Below, piece after piece: positions 41,097 through 49,170 of a stretch of 49,277 nt of DNA. The stretch is from Lachnospiraceae bacterium. Lineage in GTDB: Bacteria > Bacillota > Clostridia > Lachnospirales > Lachnospiraceae. A model generated the notes under the pieces. The model did not search any database and was not told the origin of the DNA. It was given only the letters and a program-made list of their open reading frames with translations. Each line of letters starts with the position of its first letter. Positions within the stretch are counted from its first letter, which is position 1. The DNA lies in the NCBI GenBank assembly GCA_009774145.1, contig VSND01000028.1, forward strand, positions 1 through 49,277, written 5' to 3'. The translations under genes and the position numbers were made by a program.

Positions 41097-42656
41097 TTAT
41101 TCTTCAATGTCGATTTCCATGTGAACCATTTCTGACAGATCAATGACCGGATCCTCCGGACTAGGATCGCTGCCCGGCGTGCAGATCTGGATCTTCATCT
41201 GCACATTTAATTCCTTCTGGACTACCTGTTCCACCTCTTCCGCCAGTTCCTTTTCATCCACTGCATGGTTTTTGCACAGAATGATCTGTATGCCCGTATG
41301 CTCCGGCAGTTCTCTTAACTGTGCGCCTTTCAGAACAAACCGGGACCAGCTGCAGGTCTTTTTCCGAAGGTCCTGAAAACGGCTGATAAAGAGCTGTATG
41401 TCTTCCGGCAGCGCCGACGGAGTGATCTTTTCCTGTTTTTGTCCGCTGTTTCCTGCAGCCGGCACCGGCCGGCCGGAAGACTCCGGAGCCGTTACCGCAA
41501 TGCCCTCCTCCATTCTCTGTTCCAGCTGTGCCAGACGCTGGAGAATGGAATCATAACTGCGCTCCATTGCAGGTTTACATAATTTAATCAACGCAATCTC
41601 TACCAGCACGCGCTTCTGTGTTGCATAGCGAAGCTGTCCTGACAGCTCTGAGAATACCCGGATGTAGCGCATGAGCGTATCCAGATCCGCCAGCTCCATC
41701 TCCTCCTTCATCTGAAGAAGATGCTCACTGGACACATCCAGCATCTCTTCCATTCCCTGATCGCTTTTCAGCATCAGAAGATTTCTCAGATACCAGATAA
41801 AATCCGTAACAAACTGCGACAGCTCTCTTCCCTGCAGGATGATCTCCTCCAGCCCGCGAATGATGCCGGTAACATCCTGTCTGCAGATTCTCCGGAAAAA
41901 ATCACCGAACACCTCCACATCCACTGCCCCCAGCACTTCCAGCACATGGTCATAGGTCAGCTTCTGCCCCAGATAAAAGGCAATGCACTGATCCAGAAGG
42001 CTCAGCGCATCACGCATGGAGCCGTCCCCTGCTTTCGCCACATAAGTCAGGGCACGCTCCTCTACTTCCACCTGCTCTTCCTCCATCAGTTCCTGCAGCC
42101 TTGCAGCAATGGTCTCCGTGGTAATCCTGCGGAAATCGTACCGCTGGCACCGGGACAGAATCGTGATGGGAATCTTATGCGCTTCCGTCGTGGCCAGTAT
42201 GAAGATCACATAGGAAGGCGGCTCTTCCAGCGTCTTCAGCAGGGCATTAAAAGCTCCGATCGAGAGCATATGCACCTCGTCGATGATATACACTTTATAT
42301 TTCCCTTCTGCAGGTGAATAGGCAACCTCCTCCCGGATCTCCCGAATGTTATCCACGCCGTTGTTGGATGCGGCGTCGATCTCTGCCACATTCATGGAAC
42401 TTCCGGACGCGATGGCCCTGCAGGAAGCGCACTCCCCGCAGGGATCCCCATCCACCGGATGCTCACAGTTGACCGCCCTTGCAAATATCTTCGCTATGGT
42501 CGTCTTGCCGGTTCCTCTGGTACCACAAAACAGATAGGCATGCCCGATACGATCCGCACGGATCTGATTTTTCAAAGTCGTTACTATATGATCCTGTCCT
42601 TTTACGTCCGAAAATTCCGACGGACGGAACTTCCGGTACAGCGCTGTATAAGACAT
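41097..42656 (-). CDS. dnaX: DNA polymerase III subunit gamma/tau
   Basis: A 519-residue clamp-loader ATPase. Walker A GTRGTGKTT (residues 45-53), a zinc site of four Cys (64, 73, 76, 79), Walker B IIDEVHML, the SRC-containing ILSRCQRYDFRR sensor and a C-terminal region for polymerase contacts. AGTGAGAGAGC precedes the ATG. There is a 98-base gap to ybaB with no clear terminator, so the three genes are probably one operon. Confidence 0.95.
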   Translation of the reverse strand: MSYTALYRKFRPSEFSDVKGQDHIVTTLKNQIRADRIGHAYLFCGTRGTGKTTIAKIFARAVNCEHPVDGDPCGECASCRAIASGSSMNVAEIDAASNNGVDNIREIREEVAYSPAEGKYKVYIIDEVHMLSIGAFNALLKTLEEPPSYVIFILATTEAHKIPITILSRCQRYDFRRITTETIAARLQELMEEEQVEVEERALTYVAKAGDGSMRDALSLLDQCIAFYLGQKLTYDHVLEVLGAVDVEVFGDFFRRICRQDVTGIIRGLEEIILQGRELSQFVTDFIWYLRNLLMLKSDQGMEEMLDVSSEHLLQMKEEMELADLDTLMRYIRVFSELSGQLRYATQKRVLVEIALIKLCKPAMERSYDSILQRLAQLEQRMEEGIAVTAPESSGRPVPAAGNSGQKQEKITPSALPEDIQLFISRFQDLRKKTCSWSRFVLKGAQLRELPEHTGIQIILCKNHAVDEKELAEEVEQVVQKELNVQMKIQICTPGSDPSPEDPVIDLSEMVHMEIDIEE

Positions 42657-42672
42657 GCTCTCTCACTCCCGC

Positions 42673-43749
42673 TTAATCACCAAAACTGATGCCGATCAGT
42701 TTTGCTTCTTCAATAATACCTGCATTCGGATCCACCATCTTCAGCTTTCCTGCCACGTCGCCCAGCGGCACCTTGCAGGTCTCTCCATTGACGATTCCGA
42801 CCATATAACCATATTCTTCATCTATGATCATCTTTGCCGCCCTTGCGCCCAGTCTGGTGGAAAGCACACGGTCGTAAGGCTTCGGAGAACCGCCTCTCTG
42901 GGTATGTCCCGGAACGGTCACACGTACGTCCGCACCGGTCTTCTGTGCGATCAGCTCTGCCAGCTCGTAGGATACGGACGGATACTGGTAGTTTGCCATC
43001 TTCGCCTTGTATTCTTTTTTGGACAGCTTTGCATCCTCTCTGGAGATGGCACCTTCTGCCACTGCCAGGATCGTAAAGCCTTTCTTTGCTTTAGTTCTCC
43101 TCTGAATCGCTGCGCATACTTTGTCAATATCGTAAGGGATCTCCGGAATCAGAACGATGTCCGCGCCGCCTGCAATCCCTGCATGAAGCGTCAGCCAGCC
43201 GACCTTGTGGCCCATGACTTCCACGATAAATACCCGTCCGTGGGACGCTGCTGTCGTATGAATGCAGTCAATGCAGTCTGTCGCAATATCCACCGCGCTC
43301 TGGAAGCCGAAAGTCATATCGGTTCCCCAGATATCGTTGTCGATGGTCTTTGGAAGGTGAAGAATATTCAGCCCTTCTTCTCTCAGGAGATTCGCCGTCT
43401 TCTGCGTTCCATTTCCGCCCAGAATCACCAGACAGTCCAGATCCAGCTTTTTATAAGTCTTCTTCATGGCTTCTACTTTGTCAAGTCCATTCTCATCCGG
43501 AGTCCGCATGCTCTTAAAGGACTGTCTGGAACTTCCAAGAATCGTGCCGCCTTTGGTCAGAATCCCCGCAAAATCCCTGCCGGTCATATGGCGGTACTCG
43601 TTATAGATCAGACCTTTATAGCCTTCCTCGATTCCGAAGATCTCCACATCGCCGCCCAGCTCGTTATAGAGGCTCTTTGCCACGCCTCTCATGGTTGCAT
43701 TCAGGGCCTGGCAGTCTCCGCCGCTTGTCAAAAGTCCTACACGTTTCAT
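42673..43749 (-). CDS. pfkA: 6-phosphofructokinase, mixed donor-site residues
   Basis: A 358-residue PFK-A family kinase of glycolysis. It opens with VGLLTSGGDCQALNA. The donor loop is ILGGNGTQKTA with Gly114, which in E. coli numbering (position 104) goes with ATP, yet the next motif is LPKTIDND with Lys134 at the position (124) where PPi-dependent enzymes have Lys. VMGHKVGWLTLHAGIAGGA and TVPGHTQRGGSP follow. Such Gly/Lys hybrids are known; ATP use is likely but not certain. ATG 43749 has AAAAGGAG upstream. Confidence 0.92.
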   Translation of the reverse strand: MKRVGLLTSGGDCQALNATMRGVAKSLYNELGGDVEIFGIEEGYKGLIYNEYRHMTGRDFAGILTKGGTILGSSRQSFKSMRTPDENGLDKVEAMKKTYKKLDLDCLVILGGNGTQKTANLLREEGLNILHLPKTIDNDIWGTDMTFGFQSAVDIATDCIDCIHTTAASHGRVFIVEVMGHKVGWLTLHAGIAGGADIVLIPEIPYDIDKVCAAIQRRTKAKKGFTILAVAEGAISREDAKLSKKEYKAKMANYQYPSVSYELAELIAQKTGADVRVTVPGHTQRGGSPKPYDRVLSTRLGARAAKMIIDEEYGYMVGIVNGETCKVPLGDVAGKLKMVDPNAGIIEEAKLIGISFGD

Positions 43750-43827
43750 AAACTCTCTCTCCTTTTCACCTTGTTTTCCGCCTGGACAGGACCGTGCACC
43801 GGGCAGATCCTGACCGCATTTGTAAAC

Positions 43828-43856
43828 ATTATACCCCAACCGGAAATATTTCACAA
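43828..43856 (-). promoter_or_regulatory. Promoter of the phosphofructokinase gene
   Basis: On the minus strand TTGTGA, exactly 17 bases and TATAAT, about 80 bases ahead of the start codon. From 43870 to 44016 I see no gene. Confidence 0.8.
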
Positions 43857-44016
43857 GTCTCTGGATGGAGGGAATCCTGCAGTATCTGTAAATACGTTAC
43901 TGTTCAGGCACCTGCCGGTATTCAGCCTGTTATGGATCTATATTTCCGGAAGACCCATGGAAGGGCGCCGGTCCTCAGGCGCGGTCTTTTCACGCCTGCG
44001 AACCGCTGCTGCCTTT

Positions 44017-44058
44017 GCGGTAAGGAGGGACCCACACAGTGGGAGGATTCCTTATCGC
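44017..44058. repeat. Nested palindromic repeat, unit 1
   Basis: GCGGTAAGGA (44017) pairs with TCCTTATCGC (44058) and encloses CCCAC/GTGGG. A second unit of the same 42-base length starts 66 bases further on. The form resembles REP-type elements. Confidence 0.7.
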
Positions 44059-44082
44059 CTTCATTAAGCGCAGGCGGGATTT

Positions 44083-44124
44083 GCGATGAGGGGGGCCCCA
44101 CGCAGTGGGGAGAGTCCTGATCGC
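44083..44124. repeat. Nested palindromic repeat, unit 2
   Basis: GCGATGAGG pairs with CCTGATCGC (one mismatch) and encloses CCCCAC/GTGGGG. It matches unit 1 along its length with compensating changes in the inner stem (CCCAC to CCCCAC with GTGGG to GTGGGG). Confidence 0.7.
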
Positions 44125-44191
44125 CTGTCTGGAAGGAATGTATATCCATAACAAAAGTCCGAAGCAGGCGCAGACAGTAATGTAATACAAC

Positions 44192-44220
44192 AAAAAAGGC
44201 ACAGCCCTTCAGACTATGCC
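44192..44220 (-). terminator. Terminator of the SRP RNA
   Basis: On the minus strand GGCATAGTC and GGCTGTGCC form a 9-base stem with G-T pairs, then TTTTTT. It lies just past the SRP RNA 3' end. Confidence 0.75.
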
Positions 44221-44233
44221 ACATTTTTTATAA

Positions 44234-44502
44234 AATCCGTGCATCCCGCTTTGAACCTAAAACCGGAACGTTACCTGTACAGTTAACTCAGCCCAGGCAC
44301 CCCTGCGGCACACAGAAGGTCCCGCTTAGTGCTGCTTTGTTCCCAACCTGACACGGTTCACGGGTTCCTGTTGCGCAGGACCCGAACATCAACGCCACTT
44401 ATACAGGGCAGCTTCCGACCAGTCGGCCCGGGGCGGGATATCACTCCTGCTATGGCGGATTGCAGGTACAGGGCGCCGCCACCTCCCCAGCTGCACGGAT
44501 AC
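44234..44502 (-). ncRNA. ffs: Signal recognition particle RNA, large bacterial type
   Basis: The minus strand carries the conserved SRP helix-8 core: GTGTCAGGTTGGGAACAAAG followed by CAGCACTAAG, enclosed by the GGGTCCTGCGCAACAGGAACC hairpin arm, written here in part as TCCTGCGCAACAGGA. The 5' end ATCCGTGCA pairs with the 3' end TGCACGGAT, giving about 268 bases, the size of the Bacillus 6S-like scRNA with an Alu domain. It guides membrane and secreted proteins with Ffh. It has its own promoter and terminator. Confidence 0.93.
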
Positions 44503-44505
44503 TTT

Positions 44506-44534
44506 ATTGTATCCTGTTTTCAGGATTTTGTCAA
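44506..44534 (-). promoter_or_regulatory. SRP RNA promoter, -35 within tadA
   Basis: On the minus strand TTGACA (44534-44529), exactly 17 bases and TACAAT (44511-44506). The -35 lies in the last codons of tadA. Transcription would begin at about 44500, matching the RNA 5' end. Confidence 0.85.
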
Positions 44535-45005
44535 AACCTTTTTCCTTCGTTCCCGCAGTTCCCGGAAAAAATCCGTGAGCATGGACGAACATTCTTCCTC
44601 CAGAACGCCTTCTGTCAGCTCCACCTGATGATTAAACTCCGGAATATTCAGAAGATTCAGGATTGATCCAGCGCATCCTGCCTTGGGATTGCGGCTCCCA
44701 ATGACAACCCTTGGAATCCGCGCCTGCACAATCGCTCCTGCACACATCTGACACGGCTCCAACGTAATATACATGGTGCATTCCTCCAGTCTCCAGTCAC
44801 CGACTGCCCGACTTGCTTTCCGGATTGCCAGAAGTTCTGCATGGGCCAGTGTGTTTTTATCCGTATTTCTCCGGTTATAGCCCCTGGCTATGATCTTCCC
44901 GTCCTTCACGATCACACAGCCAATCGGAACTTCCTGAAGCTTTTGCGCCTTATGCGCCTGCCGGATGGCTTCTTTCATATACTTTTCCTCTTCTGTCAGG
45001 CGCAT
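44520..45005 (-). CDS. tadA: tRNA-specific adenosine deaminase
   Basis: A 161-residue zinc deaminase that makes inosine at the wobble position of tRNA-Arg. It has LAHAELLAI with the catalytic His-Ala-Glu, LEPCQMCAGAI with two Cys ligands, and the usual RNA-binding C-terminal helix. ATG 45005 gives the common MxLTEEExYM start, with GGGGGAGTGTGGAGC before it. The start lies 56 bases inside the upstream DUF6128-like gene. Confidence 0.94.
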   Translation of the reverse strand: MRLTEEEKYMKEAIRQAHKAQKLQEVPIGCVIVKDGKIIARGYNRRNTDKNTLAHAELLAIRKASRAVGDWRLEECTMYITLEPCQMCAGAIVQARIPRVVIGSRNPKAGCAGSILNLLNIPEFNHQVELTEGVLEEECSSMLTDFFRELRERRKKVLTKS

Positions 45006-45459
45006 GCTCCACACTCCCCCTGCAGCTGCCGAGCTTCGGACAGCTGATACACTTTTCTCCGCCTTTCGGATACAGGATAAACCGGCTCACATCCACCGGT
45101 TCGTCCTTCCATTCTGCCACATAATCCCGGATTCCCGGCCGCCGGATCCAGACACCCCCGGTGTCCGGAAAGCGGATCCCCTTGTCCTGAATATTCTCCG
45201 GATCCAGCACTCCCTGCCACTGAAGCGCTCCATCCCGGCTCTCCAGATCGCCCAGATAGATCCCTATGGTCCGGTTTCCGCGGTAAAAATAGATATACGC
45301 TTTTCCGGGTTCCTCTCCCGGACGGCAACCGCTTTTCAGGCAGATACCCAGCCTGCATCTGCCTCCCCGTACCTCCGCTTTCACAAACCCTGCGTTTTTT
45401 ATCTGCCTTCCCTGCTCATACGCATAGAGGTAAGCGATCTGGCGTCTGTATTCCTGCAT
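44950..45459 (-). CDS. DUF6128-like hypothetical protein
   Basis: A 169-residue protein with an N-terminus EYRRQIAYLYAYEQGRQIKN typical of a Lachnospiraceae family labelled DUF6128 (from memory, not searched). The middle is beta-rich (AYIYFYRGNRTIGIYLGDL) and the C-terminus has CISCPKLGSC, a possible metal site. No function is known. AGGAGGGATATGCT precedes the ATG. It overlaps the tadA start by 56 bases in another frame, unusually long for a bacterial gene pair. Confidence 0.7.
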   Translation of the reverse strand: MQEYRRQIAYLYAYEQGRQIKNAGFVKAEVRGGRCRLGICLKSGCRPGEEPGKAYIYFYRGNRTIGIYLGDLESRDGALQWQGVLDPENIQDKGIRFPDTGGVWIRRPGIRDYVAEWKDEPVDVSRFILYPKGGEKCISCPKLGSCRGSVEHAPDRRGKVYERSHPAGA

Positions 45460-45529
45460 AGCATATCCCTCCTGTTCCCTCGGATATTCTATGCCTGTCC
45501 ACCATGAAATATGTCACCTGTGCCGCCTG

Positions 45530-46426
45530 TCACGACTCTGGTACGGTTTTCAGATACCGGACAGCCAGATTGGTAAAATCCACAAACTGTTTTAGTGTCA
45601 GCGCTTCCCCTCTGACCGATGCGGAAAGTCCCATTTCCTCCAGAATGCGGACGGTCAGCTCTTTGGATATCCCAAGCCCGGGCACATGGGAAAGGCCATT
45701 TTGCAGCGTCTTGCGCCGCTGGTTAAAAGATGCCCTGATGACGGCAAACAGCAGCGCCTCATCCTCCGCCTGCACCGGCGGCTGCTCATGGACGTCCAGC
45801 CGAATGACTGCAGACCCCACACCCGGTCTTGGCATAAAACAGTTGGGAGGCACATTGGCAACAACATACGGCAGCGCATAATACTGCACTGCCAGAGATA
45901 ATGCCCCATAGTCCTTCGTCCCCGGACCTGCCTGCATCCGGTCCGCCACTTCCTTCTGCACCATGACTGTGACGCTCGAGACCGGCACATGCTTTTCAAA
46001 AAGTCCCATGATAATGGGAGTCGTAATATAATATGGAAGATTTGCCACAACCTTGACCGGCCTTCCGTCATTCTTCTCATCTGCAAGCCGTTTCAGGTCT
46101 ACCTTCAATACATCCTCATTGATAATATCTACGTTTTCGTATTCCCGAAGCGTATCATGGAGAATGGGTATGAGCGCCCTGTCAATCTCGATGGCTGTCA
46201 CTTTGGCTGCTGCCGCGGCCAGATACTGCGTCATGGTTCCGATCCCCGGTCCGATCTCCACTACATAATCTCTGTCGGTAATGTCTGCCGCCTTTATAAT
46301 CTTATCCAGCACATGCGTGTCGATCAGAAAGTTCTGCCCGTATTTTTTCTGAAATACAAACCGGTACCTGTTCAAAATCTCAATGGTATTTCTGGGATTC
46401 CCCAGTGTTGGTGTCGGTCCTGCCAT
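45530..46426 (-). CDS. rsmA: 16S rRNA dimethyladenosine transferase
   Basis: A 298-residue RsmA/KsgA methyltransferase that dimethylates two adenines near the 16S rRNA 3' end. It has QNFLIDTHVLDKII, the SAM motif VEIGPGIGTMTQYL, NLPYYITTPIIM with the catalytic NLPYY, and FNQRRKTLQN near the end. ATG 46426 is chosen because AGGAGACAGTAGA precedes it. It lies directly after the TatD gene (one base gap), the order seen widely in Firmicutes. Confidence 0.96.
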   Translation of the reverse strand: MAGPTPTLGNPRNTIEILNRYRFVFQKKYGQNFLIDTHVLDKIIKAADITDRDYVVEIGPGIGTMTQYLAAAAAKVTAIEIDRALIPILHDTLREYENVDIINEDVLKVDLKRLADEKNDGRPVKVVANLPYYITTPIIMGLFEKHVPVSSVTVMVQKEVADRMQAGPGTKDYGALSLAVQYYALPYVVANVPPNCFMPRPGVGSAVIRLDVHEQPPVQAEDEALLFAVIRASFNQRRKTLQNGLSHVPGLGISKELTVRILEEMGLSASVRGEALTLKQFVDFTNLAVRYLKTVPES

Positions 46427-46427
46427 T

Positions 46428-47204
46428 CTACTGTCTCCTGTCCAGCCTGTAAAAAGTTCCGGCATTTTTCTCCGTAGCCTCGATCACAGCCTCCGGCGTC
46501 AGCCCTTTGATGTCTGCCACTGCCTTTGCTACATATGTCAGATTTCTGGAATCATTCCGTTTTCCCCGGTAGGGTTCCGGCGCCAGATAGGGACAGTCTG
46601 TCTCCAGAAGAATCCGTTCCAGAGGAGTTTCCAGAACCACCTCTTTTAATTTTTTCGCATTTTTAAAGGTTACGACTCCGCCAATGCCCAGATAATATCC
46701 CATCTTCACATATTCCCGCGCCAGCTCCGGTGAATAGGAATAGCAGTGGATCACCGCAGGCGTCTGCGGACTGTATTCCTGTTTCAGGATTTCCATGGTG
46801 TCCGCAGCTGCTTCCCGGCTGTGAACAATCACCGGAAGGGACAGTTCCTTCGCCAGTTTAAGCTGTCTGACAAACCACTTTTTCTGAACCTCATGGCTCT
46901 CTTTATCCCAGTAATAATCCAGTCCGGTCTCTCCGACCGCCACAATCTTCTTCTGCAGGCACTGCTCCCGAAGCCATGCAAACGTCTCTTCATTCAGTTC
47001 TCCCACTTCATCCGGATGGACGCCTGCTGCTCCATACATAAACGGATATTTCCGGATCAGTTCCACTGTCCTTCTTGTCCCTTCCAGACTTGCCCCCACA
47101 TTGACCACTGTCCCAACGCCGTCTCTGGCAAGTGCCGGCAAAATCTCCTCCCGGTCCCCGTCATATGCATGGTCGTCATAATGTGCATGACTGTCAAATA
47201 TCAT
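46428..47204 (-). CDS. TatD family metal-dependent hydrolase
   Basis: A 258-residue TIM-barrel hydrolase. It has DSHAHYDD (metal His pair), VGETGLDYYWD, PVIVHSREA, IHCYSYS and LLETDCPYLAPEPYRGKRN. TatD/YabD enzymes cut DNA ends or act in quality control. ATG 47204 has AGGAGAGAAAT upstream. It is paired with rsmA. The gap 47205-47309 has no gene, only a short TTGCA/TGCAA hairpin. Confidence 0.93.
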   Translation of the reverse strand: MIFDSHAHYDDHAYDGDREEILPALARDGVGTVVNVGASLEGTRRTVELIRKYPFMYGAAGVHPDEVGELNEETFAWLREQCLQKKIVAVGETGLDYYWDKESHEVQKKWFVRQLKLAKELSLPVIVHSREAAADTMEILKQEYSPQTPAVIHCYSYSPELAREYVKMGYYLGIGGVVTFKNAKKLKEVVLETPLERILLETDCPYLAPEPYRGKRNDSRNLTYVAKAVADIKGLTPEAVIEATEKNAGTFYRLDRRQ

Positions 47205-47309
47205 ATTTCTCTCCTGTCCCGCCGTATTTGATAACAGTATAGCGGTTTTGCAATGGTAATGCAACCGGAAGTTGGCAGCCGGTCCTGTCAGGAGTTATTT
47301 GGAAGGTTT

Positions 47310-48365
47310 TTACAGCTCCACCTCATATTCCACACTGGCGAATGTCAGATATGTCCCCGCCTTCAGCGGGTACAGTTCATATGGATTCAGCTGCACCTGA
47401 TCCGCCCAGGTCCCATTGGTGGAATTCAGATCCTCCACATAATATACAGTCCCGTCACAGGTGATCCGCGCGTGAATCCGGCTGATGGTAGCGGCCGGGA
47501 TACAGCCGTCCACACTGTCTTTTTTCTTTCCCAGCAGAAAGGTGCCCTCCTTCACCTGGAAACTCGGATACTCCGCACTCAGGCTTCGCAGGAAAAGTCC
47601 GTCCCGTTTTACTTTCTGAAGGCATGCCGTTTCCGCAGCCGTCTCTTCCTTCAGGAACAAAGCAGTTCCGCTTCCCATCTGGTCTGCTTCCGCCACATAG
47701 TCTTCCAGCGTTGTCTGCCTGTTTTTCTTTTTAAAAAAGTTTTTCCAGCTTCCGGTTTTTTCCAGAATCTCCTCCTGTACCGGAACCGGTTCGGCCGGCT
47801 GGACAGCCGGCTCCTGCGTCTCTTTTTCTGTCTCCGTGTATCTGTGCAGAAGCTCTGTCAGGCTGAAATTCGGTTCCAGCGCACTCTGATACAGTTCATA
47901 ACCAAATTCGATCCCTTCCGCATCGCTTTTATCCAGCTTTCCCAGAAGATATTCGGCCAGATCCAGAAACGATTCCTGTATTGCCTTTTCCGAACCCGGA
48001 TAACAGCACAGATACAGCTTTTCCGATCTGGCATGCAGATAGATGGTCTCCGGGCCAAGAAGCAGATGGTCGGGATTTAACAGGTATTCTTTTGCCGATT
48101 CGAGAATGCGCAAAAGCTCCCTCAAAAGTCCTTTCAGCTGACGAAAATTCAGTTTTCTCCGTTCATACAGCAGTTCCATGCTCTGCCGCCCTGTAATCTC
48201 ATAATAATATTCCGTATGTTTCTCATGCTGCTGATGAATACAGGGCAGAAACCCATAGATGCGGTTTTCCGTAATCATGCGGACTTCGTATCCCTCTTTC
48301 ATCGGTTTCTCCTCTGTCAGAATCATATAATTGCTGTTCAGGTCTCTTTTATATCGTATCTCCAT
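47310..48365 (-). CDS. DUF6382/FHA domain protein
   Basis: A 351-residue cytosolic protein. Residues 1-180 (RYKRDLNSNYMILTEE, FLPCIHQ-like segment) match the DUF6382 style often found beside Tad pilus genes. A linker leads to a C-terminal FHA domain with GCIPAATISRIHARI and VEDLNSTNGTW, which binds phosphothreonine. ATG 48365 has GGAGG 8 bases upstream. It ends the pilus-like cluster and may connect it to Ser/Thr kinase signalling; no kinase gene is in the window. Confidence 0.85.
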   Translation of the reverse strand: MEIRYKRDLNSNYMILTEEKPMKEGYEVRMITENRIYGFLPCIHQQHEKHTEYYYEITGRQSMELLYERRKLNFRQLKGLLRELLRILESAKEYLLNPDHLLLGPETIYLHARSEKLYLCCYPGSEKAIQESFLDLAEYLLGKLDKSDAEGIEFGYELYQSALEPNFSLTELLHRYTETEKETQEPAVQPAEPVPVQEEILEKTGSWKNFFKKKNRQTTLEDYVAEADQMGSGTALFLKEETAAETACLQKVKRDGLFLRSLSAEYPSFQVKEGTFLLGKKKDSVDGCIPAATISRIHARITCDGTVYYVEDLNSTNGTWADQVQLNPYELYPLKAGTYLTFASVEYEVEL

Positions 48366-48379
48366 CTTTTTTTCCTCCA

Positions 48380-48784
48380 TCAGTCTTTCATCCATCTGCT
48401 CCTGCGTATGGTTTCACAGGGCTGTATCCGGTATACCGTCTGCTGCATCTCCAGTCCGGATACCGGAAGAAAACTGCCCGATCCCGATACCCGGAGCGTT
48501 GCACGCAGCGGACTGACCTTGACTTCCACACATTTAACCTGAAGCCATAAAAGCTGCCCGGACAGTTTCTCGGCAAAATCCTTCTCCATGTCCTCTTTTC
48601 TCCCGGCATCTGTACGCCCATCCGGATAGCACCCTTTCATCCCTGCTTCCAGCGCTGTATGTACGCATACGGCACAGTCATGGGCATACATTGTAAAAAA
48701 CACCACATACACAAGCAGAATACAGATACCCGGCACCAGAAACGCCGCTTCGATTACATATCTTCCTTTTTTCTTCACATCCAT
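48380..48784 (-). CDS. TadE-like pilus assembly protein
   Basis: A 134-residue protein. A short basic start (VKKKGRYVIEAAFLVPGIC) leads into one membrane helix (LVYVVFFTMY), the TadE/TadG N-terminal pattern with the Glu before the helix. The outer part is beta-rich. Such pseudopilins are processed by the TadV-type peptidase, encoded just upstream. ATG 48784 overlaps the peptidase stop by 10 bases. The longer upstream frame in the same register is not expected to be coding. Confidence 0.8.
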   Translation of the reverse strand: MDVKKKGRYVIEAAFLVPGICILLVYVVFFTMYAHDCAVCVHTALEAGMKGCYPDGRTDAGRKEDMEKDFAEKLSGQLLWLQVKCVEVKVSPLRATLRVSGSGSFLPVSGLEMQQTVYRIQPCETIRRSRWMKD

Positions 48785-49170
48785 TCCCCCATGGTATAAA
48801 CCGCTGTCAAAAACGGAACCAGCGGAAGTTCTTTTTTTCGAAAACACAGTCCATACAGAAAACCAAGCATTACACCTCCCAGGAACAGGCGAAGAAGCCC
48901 TGCCGCATCTATCCACATCCCCAGCGCCAGTATCAGCCATCCATCCCCATAGCCGATGCGTTCCTTGCTGAAGAAAGCGATAAAAAGCACCAGACATCCC
49001 GGAAGGAGCGAGGGGACACGCCCTTCTGCCGCTGCATGCATCATTCCGGTACAGCCCAGCTCCAGAATCACCGGCATGGATATCCGATGTTCCTTCACAT
49101 CCTCTGCTGACAGATACAGCAGGTGGAGCAGAATCCACAGGCCCTTCACTTCCCGCCGCATCTGGAACAT
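48775..49170 (-). CDS. Prepilin peptidase (A24 family, TadV/CpaA-like)
   Basis: A 131-residue membrane protein, short like CpaA. It has the first catalytic Asp region SAEDVKEHRISMPV and the second motif RIGYGDGWLILALGMW, the GxGD signature. About four hydrophobic helices surround these. It cleaves the leader from Flp-type prepilins and TadE-like proteins. AAAGGGG lies upstream. The start is inside the 3' end of the preceding partial gene. Confidence 0.85.
   Translation of the reverse strand: MFQMRREVKGLWILLHLLYLSAEDVKEHRISMPVILELGCTGMMHAAAEGRVPSLLPGCLVLFIAFFSKERIGYGDGWLILALGMWIDAAGLLRLFLGGVMLGFLYGLCFRKKELPLVPFLTAVYTMGEWM

Noticed and set aside
44017..44124. CRISPR array
   Set aside because: Only two units, each a nested palindrome, with no constant spacer pattern and no cas genes nearby.
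44329..44628. Plus-strand open frame across the SRP RNA
   Set aside because: The region is explained by the SRP RNA with matching ends, promoter and terminator.
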